32,941 nt of DNA from Rickettsiales bacterium (GTDB lineage Bacteria > Pseudomonadota > Alphaproteobacteria > UBA8366), in contig PBOZ01000061.1 of the NCBI GenBank assembly GCA_002724555.1, forward strand, positions 1 to 32,941. Direction: 5' to 3'. Positions 15,332 through 22,315 of this stretch are shown piece after piece. The notes beneath the pieces were generated by a model. It saw only the letters and a program-made list of their open reading frames with translations. It searched no databases and was not told where the DNA came from. Numbering within the stretch: position 1 is the first letter of the stretch; the number at the start of each line of letters is the position of its first letter. The translations under genes and the position numbers were made by a program.

Positions 15332-16186
15332 CTAGTCGTTTTCAGTCGCGTAGCGCTCTTCCAGTTCGTAGATTTCAGGCAGCCCTAATAAAGTAGTTGT
15401 GGCATTAAACCTTTCCGTATCACGGGGTTCACCAATTCCGCTACCTTCTTTCAACTCTAACAAAGCTTGCCGCACCGCGGCATAGGAAAGTGCATGTCCG
15501 CCTCCGGTGATCATCACCTTAAAACCACGTTCATCAAGATTTGACGCTGGCTGCAATTGTCCGTTGTAAAGGCATGGGATGCCTTGTTCGACGAGGCGTG
15601 TGGTGTAAATATCGAGATCGTCGACAGACTTAATACCGTCGACGAAAATCAAATCGGCACCCGCGGAACGATATGCCTCGGCTCGCCGAATGGCATCTTC
15701 CCAACCGTTGGGCGCGACGGCATCGGTTCGCGCGATAATGACCATATTCGGATCGGACCGCGCATCGAGAGCTGCGCGAATTTTTTGCACGTGTTCTTCC
15801 ATAGGAATACATTCTTTGCCTTCGAAGAAACCGCATCTTTTCGGGAAAATTTGATCCTCAAGGTGCATTGCTGCGGCCCCTGAACACTCGTACTCTCCAA
15901 CGGTTCGCTGTACATTTATGGCGTTGCCGTAACCGGTATCCGCATCGGCAACGACCGGAATGTCAACCGCATTGACGATATAGCCGAGATTGGCCACCAT
16001 TTCCGCCATGCTAGTGAGGCCGACATCCGGCAAACCAATTTGGGCGGACGTGCCATGGCCAGTCATGTAGACCGCCTGCGCACCTTGGCTGGCAGCAATT
16101 CGAGCGGTGAAACCGTCGTAGACAAATGGGGCGACGACTAGGCCTTCATCCATGGCTACCCTTAACTTTGCGCCAGAACTACTCAT
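15332..16186 (-). CDS. Isocitrate lyase/PEP mutase family lyase (second copy)
   Basis: 284-residue TIM-barrel lyase that should cleave a 2-hydroxy- or alkyl-malate type C-C bond. Metal-binding aspartates are in VVADADTGYGN (Asp81, Asp83) and the catalytic cysteine is Cys118 in FPKRCGFFEGK. The usual histidine after KKCG is Phe, as in its neighbour. It overlaps the preceding paralogue by four bases (ATGA) and has an AGGAG ribosome site. Candidates are 2,3-dimethylmalate lyase (giving propionate and pyruvate), methylisocitrate lyase or oxaloacetate decarboxylase. Placement next to LeuCD-like subunits favours a dehydratase-plus-lyase pair. Confidence 0.86.
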   Translation of the reverse strand: MSSSGAKLRVAMDEGLVVAPFVYDGFTARIAASQGAQAVYMTGHGTSAQIGLPDVGLTSMAEMVANLGYIVNAVDIPVVADADTGYGNAINVQRTVGEYECSGAAAMHLEDQIFPKRCGFFEGKECIPMEEHVQKIRAALDARSDPNMVIIARTDAVAPNGWEDAIRRAEAYRSAGADLIFVDGIKSVDDLDIYTTRLVEQGIPCLYNGQLQPASNLDERGFKVMITGGGHALSYAAVRQALLELKEGSGIGEPRDTERFNATTTLLGLPEIYELEERYATEND

Positions 16187-17058
16187 TGCACTTTCTCCTG
16201 CTTTAGGTCGTAACGCTCCTCATACTCATAGACCTCAGGAACGCCCAGAATGTCGTTAACAGTCTCGCCCTCAGGGGGTGGTCCGTATTGTGCGATTGTT
16301 TGACGCGTCGTACCGCTTGAATTGAGTTCCTGCATTGCAGCGGTTGCGCTTTTAAAGACTGCGGCAAGCGATAAACCGGCCAGGATTTGGATTTTGAAAC
16401 CTTTGGTTTCTGCCTCTTCGGCGGTAACTAGTCCGCCGTTGTAAAGACAGGGTGTCCCCTTAAGAGCGAGCTCGGTGCTATAGATACTCAGCTCCTCTAG
16501 CGTCCGGATACCATCAACGAAAATCAGGTCTGCGCCAGCGTTGTGGTAGGCCCGTGCCCGAGTTAGGGCATCCTCCCAGCCATTTGGCGCCAAAGCATCT
16601 GTTCGCGCAATTATAACAGTATCTGGATTTGTGCGCGCGTCGAGCGCTGCTCGTATCTTCTGTACGTGCTCTTCAAGTGGAATGACGGCCTTGCCTTCCA
16701 TAAAGCCGCATTTCTTGGGAAAGACTTGGTCTTCGATGTGAAATCCGGCGACGCCAGCGCGTTCGTACTCGCGAACAGTTCGCCTCACGTTGATTATATT
16801 CCCGTAACCGGTATCCGCATCTGCGACAACGGGCAATTCCGTGGCTCTGCAGATATGACGCAGGTTCTGTGCCATTTCTGTTTGTGTAATGAGGCCCACA
16901 TCTGGGTAGCCATAACGTGCCGCCGTGCCAAAGCCAGTTACATAAACTGCTTCGAAACCGGTACTTTCAACGGCTTTGGCAAAGAGCGCATTGTATACAC
17001 CCGGTGCTAGGACCAAACCCTGTTTCATCAGTTGCCGTAGTCTTTTCGCTGAACTCAC
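16183..17058 (-). CDS. Isocitrate lyase/PEP mutase family lyase (first copy)
   Basis: 291-residue paralogue of the next gene, with the same layout: VVADADTGYGN (Asp80, Asp82) and catalytic Cys117 in FPKKCGFMEGK. The two copies share long stretches, for example HVQKIRAALDAR and APNGWEDA, so they arose by duplication and may form a heteromer or serve two related substrates. Translation begins at GTG 17058-17056 behind a very strong AGGAGGT site. That site is complementary to a sequence about 20 bases upstream (see 17056-17095). Confidence 0.86.
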   Translation of the reverse strand: MSSAKRLRQLMKQGLVLAPGVYNALFAKAVESTGFEAVYVTGFGTAARYGYPDVGLITQTEMAQNLRHICRATELPVVADADTGYGNIINVRRTVREYERAGVAGFHIEDQVFPKKCGFMEGKAVIPLEEHVQKIRAALDARTNPDTVIIARTDALAPNGWEDALTRARAYHNAGADLIFVDGIRTLEELSIYSTELALKGTPCLYNGGLVTAEEAETKGFKIQILAGLSLAAVFKSATAAMQELNSSGTTRQTIAQYGPPPEGETVNDILGVPEVYEYEERYDLKQEKVQ

Positions 17059-17095
17059 GTTTCACCTCCTCGCAAATGCTCCTTAAGAAGGAGGT
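17056..17095 (-). promoter_or_regulatory. Ribosome site with possible competing hairpins
   Basis: The ribosome site AGGAGGT of the lyase gene (17070-17064, minus strand) is perfectly complementary to ACCTCCT at 17095-17089. The same upstream segment can instead form a local hairpin, CTCCTT with AAGGAG (17079-17093). The two folds exclude each other, so ribosome access could be switched. Purine-rich coincidence is possible. Confidence 0.35.
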
Positions 17096-17118
17096 ATATC
17101 GACGATTAAGTTTTCCAC

Positions 17119-18510
17119 CTAGTCGGTATTTTCTTTCATTGCTGCAAGCTCACTGAGTGTTATTGGTTTGATCGGCGGACGGAGACGGTAGTAACCGATT
17201 TCTTCCGCACTCTTACCCTGCGCATCCGCGATGACTTCTGTGACAGAGAGGCCGCACATGCGGCCTTGACAGGGACCCATTCCGCATCGCGTATAGGCTT
17301 TCAATTGGTTGGGGTCGGTGGCTCCCTCTTGAATGCATTTCCGGATATCACCTGCTGTAACTTCCTCGCAGCGGCAGACGAGGGTATCGTTAGCGGGTGC
17401 GAGAATGTCTGGACTCGGATGGTAAAGTTGATCGAGCAACGGTCGAATACTGCCGATTCTGTATTGTTCACGGCGGAGTGGCTTGGCTTGGATGTCCCGC
17501 TGTGATTTGTCAATTTGACCAGCTCGGTAGGCCGTTTCTAGCGCTGCGAGTTTACCAGCTATGACCGCGGCTTCGGCACCGAATATTCCAGCCCCATCGC
17601 CAGCGATCGCTAGTGTGTCAATAGACGTTGTGCCCCACGGATCGGTTTTAGGTCGCCAATAACGTTGTGGCTCGTACCATTCGTGCTCGGCTTCGACTTG
17701 ACGTGTGATCTGCACGTTTGGAACGACACCTTGATGAAGAAGTAGCACGTTGGCTTCGACTTCGTGTTCTAAAGAATTGGCAGTGTAAGTGATTTTTTGA
17801 AGGCGCCTATCGCCGTGTGCTGCGAGATTACTAATCGCAGACTGCACTTTCAGGCCCTTCTTTTTTAGGTTTTGCAACAGTTTCGCGCCTCTCGAGAGGT
17901 ATTCGTTAGCGCGCATTGCCGAGAAGGCGTAAGGTGCTGCGAAGACGTAGTCACGAAATCGGGTCGTCTCCAAAACCGCTTCAATTTCAGCCCCAGCGCT
18001 GTAAAGCTGGTTTGCAACGAGGTAGATTAACGGGCCGTTTCCGGCGATAATGGTCGGGCCGTCCGGCACCATTACCGCAGATTTAAGCATGATTTGTGCC
18101 GCACCGACGCCTAAAACACCCGGCAGCGTCCATCCCGGAATGGGTACCGGCCGCTCCAGGGCACCCGTGGCGGCAATAATTCTTCCTGCTTTTAGAATTT
18201 GTGCTGTACTGCCATCGGTCCAAGCGATGCTGCCATCTTGGTCGATACGCCAAACAGTAGAGTTCGGTCGATACTTGGCATCGGATGCCCGGAACGCTTC
18301 CGCAATGGCTCGCCCTTCTGAGTAGTCTTCGTCGAGATATTCCTCGAACGCGTCCGCATCGAAGCTTTCAATGTTTCGATAAATTTGCCCGCCTGGCGCT
18401 GGCTGCTCATCGAGTAATATGACTGACAGACCCAACTCGGACGCGACGGTAGCCGCAGCAAGGCCCGCCGGTCCTGCGCCTATGACGGCAAGGTCTACGG
18501 TTTCAACCAC
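17119..18510 (-). CDS. FAD/2Fe-2S oxidoreductase, alpha subunit of an opine/HcnB-type dehydrogenase
   Basis: 463-residue flavoprotein with an N-terminal FAD motif (IGAGPAGLAAATVA, residues 10-23), a second dinucleotide fold in the middle, a C-terminal FAD motif IAGDGAGIFGAEAA, and a BFD-like [2Fe-2S] domain with the pattern CRCEEVT ... CGMGPCQGRMCG. This composition matches alpha subunits of hydrogen-cyanide synthase (HcnB), opine oxidase and D-hydroxyproline dehydrogenase complexes. The partner 2Fe-2S subunit is directly upstream (stop and GTG start overlap), but the catalytic oxidase subunit before it is broken. Its natural substrate and present activity are therefore uncertain. Confidence 0.85.
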   Translation of the reverse strand: MVETVDLAVIGAGPAGLAAATVASELGLSVILLDEQPAPGGQIYRNIESFDADAFEEYLDEDYSEGRAIAEAFRASDAKYRPNSTVWRIDQDGSIAWTDGSTAQILKAGRIIAATGALERPVPIPGWTLPGVLGVGAAQIMLKSAVMVPDGPTIIAGNGPLIYLVANQLYSAGAEIEAVLETTRFRDYVFAAPYAFSAMRANEYLSRGAKLLQNLKKKGLKVQSAISNLAAHGDRRLQKITYTANSLEHEVEANVLLLHQGVVPNVQITRQVEAEHEWYEPQRYWRPKTDPWGTTSIDTLAIAGDGAGIFGAEAAVIAGKLAALETAYRAGQIDKSQRDIQAKPLRREQYRIGSIRPLLDQLYHPSPDILAPANDTLVCRCEEVTAGDIRKCIQEGATDPNQLKAYTRCGMGPCQGRMCGLSVTEVIADAQGKSAEEIGYYRLRPPIKPITLSELAAMKENTD

Positions 18511-18803
18511 TACGGCATCTCCCGCTTGCCGCTCTGTCGGTTGACTATCATGCCATCAGTTACAATGGTCATGCAGGCTTGCCGATTTTCAACGCCGTCG
18601 ATCTCCATCAGGCACTCGAAGCAAGCGCCCATTAGGCAATAAGGTGCGCGCGCTGCTCCGCTTTCGACGGTCGTTCGCGTGTACCCTGGATCATTGGCGA
18701 GTACAGCCGCCGCGACAGTCTCTCCGGCTGGGACGTTTAACCGTTGACCTTCAAATTGTATTGCTACTGTCTCCCCCTTGATGTCAATAGTGCGTCGAAA
18801 CAT
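18510..18803 (-). CDS. Small (2Fe-2S)-binding subunit of an opine/HcnA-type dehydrogenase
   Basis: 97-residue ferredoxin-like protein with the plant-type cluster pattern Cys56, Cys61, Cys64 and Cys77 (PYCLMGACFECL...QACM). The ATG at 18803 is chosen because AAGG lies about six bases upstream and the protein then has normal family length; a longer frame to 18914 would run back into the oxidase remnant. It passes electrons between flavins in three-subunit amino-acid or opine dehydrogenases. It overlaps the end of the oxidase remnant by 20 bases and the next subunit by one base. Confidence 0.85.
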   Translation of the reverse strand: MFRRTIDIKGETVAIQFEGQRLNVPAGETVAAAVLANDPGYTRTTVESGAARAPYCLMGACFECLMEIDGVENRQACMTIVTDGMIVNRQSGKREMP

Positions 18804-19161
18804 GACCGCCTTCTGCGTTGAGTTGTTTGGCGCTGAATTTCTCAAATCCTGGGGGCGTCTCGCCGAGAAGCAGATGCATGCCATCGTCGTTACAGTGCGC
18901 GATATGCGTGCCATTGCACTCTTTCAATTCGGCTGTGAAATCATGACAATGGTGCGCCGTTTTGCGGCTCCAGTCATAAAATTTCCGCATATCCAAACCC
19001 TTGGATTGGATCCAGACTAGACTAAAATTTCCTCGGGCAGCTCGCAATTTATCGTCCTCGTCATCCAGAAACGCGGTATCCAAACCATGTTTACAAAGAC
19101 CATAAGCGTTTGCAGAGCCAAAAAGTCCACCGCCTACGATAATTACGTCAGAAATTTCCAT
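18784..19161 (-). pseudogene. D-amino-acid-oxidase-type subunit with internal deletion
   Basis: The frame starts as a normal FAD-dependent amine/amino-acid oxidase: VIIVGGGLFGSANAYGL, then RAARGNFSLVWIQSKG and GMHLLLGE. After about 100 residues it jumps straight to TPPGFEKFSAKQLNAEGG, which resembles the extreme C-terminal tail of such proteins. Normal members are about 370 residues; some 240 internal residues are missing with the frame kept. The junction is near 18858-18861. The start at 19161 (with AGAG upstream) is preferred to 19182. The product would lack the substrate domain and most of the FAD site, so it is probably dead unless the deletion is an assembly artefact. Confidence 0.75.
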
Positions 19162-19294
19162 ATCATCTCTGACCTTGCACATTTTTATGTCAAAACCACC
19201 TTCAAAGGTGCTATTTGACCTCTTGGTGCGTTGTGTTGCAATGCTTTGTAACTAATAAGACGCCGATTTTCATCTAGGATTAAAGGTTTTTGTT
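19162..19294. promoter_or_regulatory. Divergent promoter region with small inverted repeat
   Basis: The 133-bp region separates the oxidase operon (minus) from the selenoprotein operon (plus). It contains CACCTT/AAGGTG around two bases (19197-19210) and a TTGACC element near 19215 that could be a plus-strand -35 box, though no strong -10 is evident. It is a candidate shared control region, nothing more. Confidence 0.3.
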
Positions 19295-20752
19295 ATGCGC
19301 CAACAAATCGGACCTATGCCGACACCTGCCGACGGATTAATAATTGTCGCAAAGCGCGACTGCCCAACGTGCACTATGCTAGAGCCTGTTTATGCTGCCT
19401 TGGCTAAGGCTGATGCGGGATTGACGATTTACTCGCAAGATGATCCGAGCTTTCCGGAGAGTGTGCTGGCGGTCGATGATCGCGATTTAGAAATCTCTTA
19501 TCGTTTTGCGATCGAGACTGTTCCGACACTCATCCGTGTGAAAAAGGGTGAGGAAATTGGACGCGCGATGGGATGGAATAGAGGCGAATGGGAGACGTTG
19601 ACCGGCCAAGATGGCCTCGGTAATGGGCTGCCAGAAAACCAACCAGGTTGTGGCTCGAAAAGTGTTGATCCTGGTATTCCGGAAGTCTTGGCTGTCAGGT
19701 TTGGCGACACGCCACTGGAAGCCCGCCAGGTCGAAGTTGGTGCGATGGACGATGAGATCGAGGCTTGTTTCCAGCGTGGTTGGTCAGATGGGCTGCCGGT
19801 TGTGCCACCAACGCCTGTGCGCGTGCTACGCATGCTGAAGGGAACAACCCGTGACCCCCAAGAAATAGTTGGTGAAATCCCGCCAAATCTGGCGCACTGC
19901 ACAGTCGAAAAGGTTGCGATCAATGCCGTTATGGCAGGCTGCAAGCCAGAATACTTACCGGTTGTCCTCGCTGCGGTCGAGGCGGCGCTCGACCCGAAGT
20001 TTGCGATGCATGGGGTGCTTTGCACGACACACTTTGTTGGGCCGATAGTGGTTGTAAATGGACCGATAACGAAGCGCATCGGGATGAACAGTGGTGTAAA
20101 TGCACTAGGCCAAGGTAATCGCGCGAATTCAACTATCGGTCGCGCCTTACAACTTGTAATTAGGAATGTTGGTGGTGGCCGTCCGGGAGAGATAGACCGA
20201 TCGACTATCGGTAATCCGGGTAAGGTTGGTTTGTGTTTCGCCGAGGACGAAAGGAAGTCAATTTGGAAGCCATTTTCTGAAGAGCGAGGCATGGCAGCAG
20301 GTGCATCAGCTGTGACGCTTTACGCTGGGGAAGGTTTGATGGGCAATTTCGACCAATTGTCACGAACGCCAGAATCGTTGACCCGCTCCCTCGCAATGTC
20401 GATTAAAGCCATTGGCCACCCGAAACGGGCGCCGGGACACGACGTAATGATTGTGATGGGCCATGAACATTTTTGTGTATATGAAAGAGCCGGATGGGCG
20501 CGTAGTAAGACGATGCAGGAATTCGAGAAAGCCTTGACCTTGCAGGCGGACGATTTGTTGCGCGGCGTCGATGGTGTTGCGGAAGGACTACCGGAACGAA
20601 TGGCTGGCAAGACTGTCAATAAAGTCAGGCCAGGTGGTTTGAATATTGTTCGCGCCGGCGGTGAAGCAGGGCTCATGTCTGCCTTGATTGGTTGCTGGGC
20701 CGCGAGTGGAGAACGAGGAAGTGATCTTGTAACTAAGGAGATTGGTACATGA
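19295..20752 (+). CDS. Thioredoxin-fold protein with large conserved C-terminal domain, UGSC partner
   Basis: 485-residue protein. Residues 1-105 form a thioredoxin-like domain with redox motif Cys23-Pro-Thr-Cys26 and the cis-proline segment ETVPTLIRV. A linker contains Cys119 in QPGCGSKS. Residues about 140-485 form a conserved domain of unknown function (DGLPVVPPTPVRVLRML, GCKPEYLPVVLAAVEAAL, MGHEHF) that I recognise only as hypothetical. No signal peptide or membrane segment is visible, so it is cytoplasmic. Its stop overlaps the start of the UGSC selenoprotein in ATGA (20749-20752), implying coupled translation and probably a complex: a thioredoxin-like donor for a selenocysteine/thiol enzyme. 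Confidence 0.75.
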   Translation: MRQQIGPMPTPADGLIIVAKRDCPTCTMLEPVYAALAKADAGLTIYSQDDPSFPESVLAVDDRDLEISYRFAIETVPTLIRVKKGEEIGRAMGWNRGEWETLTGQDGLGNGLPENQPGCGSKSVDPGIPEVLAVRFGDTPLEARQVEVGAMDDEIEACFQRGWSDGLPVVPPTPVRVLRMLKGTTRDPQEIVGEIPPNLAHCTVEKVAINAVMAGCKPEYLPVVLAAVEAALDPKFAMHGVLCTTHFVGPIVVVNGPITKRIGMNSGVNALGQGNRANSTIGRALQLVIRNVGGGRPGEIDRSTIGNPGKVGLCFAEDERKSIWKPFSEERGMAAGASAVTLYAGEGLMGNFDQLSRTPESLTRSLAMSIKAIGHPKRAPGHDVMIVMGHEHFCVYERAGWARSKTMQEFEKALTLQADDLLRGVDGVAEGLPERMAGKTVNKVRPGGLNIVRAGGEAGLMSALIGCWAASGERGSDLVTKEIGT

Positions 20753-21276
20753 GTGAAAATGTTACCCTTCTAGACCCTACGGCTGAGACGTCGCCCGCCA
20801 TGCGGGAACGCCTCGCGCCGCCGGAATCGCTTGAAGGACGTGTCATCGGCGTGCTCGACATTGGAAAAGTGCGGGGAGACGTTTTCTGTGATGAAATCTC
20901 TAAACTTTTGGGCGAGAAGGGATTCACAGTCAAGCAATACGCAAAACCGACAAACACAAGAACGGCGCCGACGGATCTTGCGCAAACAATTGCCACCGAA
21001 TGCGACGTGGTGGTTGAAGCGCTTAGTGATTGAGGGTCCTGCACGTCGTGCAGTTTGCATGACATTTGGGACTTAGATCAAAGAGGAATTCCGGGCGTAA
21101 TGGTGGCGACGACTGTGTTCGAGGAAGCAGCCAAAGCACAGTCTGCAGCATTGAATTTTGATCCAGCTATCGTATATGTCCATCATCCTATTCAGGATCG
21201 GACCGATAACGAAATTAAAGAAATCGCACGTGATGCGCTTGCTTCTGTGCTAAAAATGATTTCGCCGACGGACTGA
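20749..21276 (+). CDS. UGSC-family selenoprotein (in-frame UGA as selenocysteine)
   Basis: The frame runs from ATG 20749 to TGA 21274-21276 if the TGA at 21031-21033 is read as selenocysteine: 175 residues with Sec95. The sequence around it is ECDVVVEALSD-U-GSCTSCSLHD, the defining UGSC motif, giving U-x-x-C-x-x-C (Sec95, Cys98, Cys101). Homology-like sequence continues directly after the TGA (GIPGVMVATTVFEEAA ... YVHHPIQ), with no alternative start close to it. The U-x-x-C-x-x-C pattern followed by a helix, GIP and a later HP resembles the selenocysteine region of GrdB in glycine reductase; relationship is inferred. A candidate SECIS hairpin follows the UGA. The selenium insertion machinery must be encoded elsewhere. 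Confidence 0.85.
21034..21072 (+). promoter_or_regulatory. Candidate bacterial SECIS element
   Basis: Directly after the UGA lies a perfect 6-bp hairpin, CTGCAC (21039-21044) and GTGCAG (21048-21053), with loop GTC. An outer GTCC/GGAC pairing (21036-21039 with 21069-21072) is possible as an alternative. Bacterial SECIS elements sit just downstream of the UGA inside the coding region and carry a G in the apical loop. The spacing here is short, so the exact fold is uncertain. Confidence 0.5.
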
Positions 21277-21304
21277 CATTGGTGCGAGAGGATGGAGATT
21301 AGAC

Positions 21305-22303
21305 TTGGACGAAGAAGATGATGAGTTGGAAGAAAGGCTCGGTCCGGAAATTCCTGCGAATGCCCGGCCAAGGTCGGAGGATTGGGGATTTGATCTTGAT
21401 GAAACCCTAAATTCGGTTTTAGCAATCCGCACACACATTCCGGACGATGCCTTTACCGCTGATACATTAGGGACCGAACGGGGTGGAAATGCGGCGCTCA
21501 TAAGCAGTGACGGCCTCGTTCTCACTATTGGCTATCTGATTACTGAGGCAGAAACCATTTGGCTGTTTGATAGTCAGGGACGGGCGGTGCCAGGCCATGT
21601 GGTCGGCTATGACCAGGAAACTGGGTTCGGACTTGTTCAAGCTCTTCAAAAGCTGGATATCGCTCCTTTCGAAATTGGCAGTTCAAGTTCTTTGCGTGCC
21701 GGGGATCCCGTCATTTTGGCGGGTTGCGGTGGTGTCAAACATGCGGTGGCCGGGGAAGTTGTATCACGCCGTGAATTTGCTGGTTATTGGGAATACATGC
21801 TAGATGACGCCATTTTTACTTCGCCGCCACATCCATTGTGGGGGGGGTCTGCTTTGGTCGGTAGCGACGGCACGCTTCGTGGAATTGGGTCTCTTTATGT
21901 GCAGCAGTCGACCGATGGCAAGGAATCCATCGACGTCAATATGATTGTACCAATCGATATTTTAAAACCTATTCTTGAAGAATTGATGCGCTACGGAAAG
22001 ACTAGCAAGCCGCCAAGGCCATGGCTCGGCATGTTCACAACTGAAGTCGACGGCCGCGTGGTTGTTGCGGGTGTCGCGGATAACGGGCCGGCCCAGCAGG
22101 CGGATGTTCAGCTCGGTGATATTGTCTTGGGTGTGGCTGGTCAGCCGGTCAATGATATGGTTCAGATGTATCGGAAAATTTGGTCTCAAGGCCCGGCTGG
22201 CATTGACGTGCCTTTAAATCTTCAGCGTTCCGGCGATGTAGTCGAAGTCCACGTGCAGTCCATCAACCGCGGTGCCCTATTGAAAGGACCTCAGCTGCAT
22301 TAA
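21305..22303 (+). CDS. HtrA-like PDZ protein lacking the protease triad
   Basis: 332 residues with a chymotrypsin-like HtrA/S1C domain (about 35-235) and a PDZ domain (about 245-325, PWLGMFTTEVDGRVVVAGVADNGPAQQADVQLGDIVLGVAG). All catalytic positions are changed when aligned by motif: TNAHV reads TIGYL (Tyr77 for His), TDLAVL reads TGFGLV (Gly107 for Asp), and GNSGGPL reads LWGGSAL (Gly180 for Ser). There is no signal peptide; the N-terminus is acidic. It should be a non-catalytic binding or chaperone protein. The start is TTG 21305 with GGAG seven bases upstream. It follows the selenoprotein by 28 bases, so it is likely in its operon. Confidence 0.75.
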   Translation: MDEEDDELEERLGPEIPANARPRSEDWGFDLDETLNSVLAIRTHIPDDAFTADTLGTERGGNAALISSDGLVLTIGYLITEAETIWLFDSQGRAVPGHVVGYDQETGFGLVQALQKLDIAPFEIGSSSSLRAGDPVILAGCGGVKHAVAGEVVSRREFAGYWEYMLDDAIFTSPPHPLWGGSALVGSDGTLRGIGSLYVQQSTDGKESIDVNMIVPIDILKPILEELMRYGKTSKPPRPWLGMFTTEVDGRVVVAGVADNGPAQQADVQLGDIVLGVAGQPVNDMVQMYRKIWSQGPAGIDVPLNLQRSGDVVEVHVQSINRGALLKGPQLH

Positions 22304-22315
22304 AACGCCGGGCAT

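Noticed and set aside
18804-18914. Extended N-terminus of the 2Fe-2S subunit
   Set aside because: These codons overlap the oxidase remnant in another frame and do not resemble the family.
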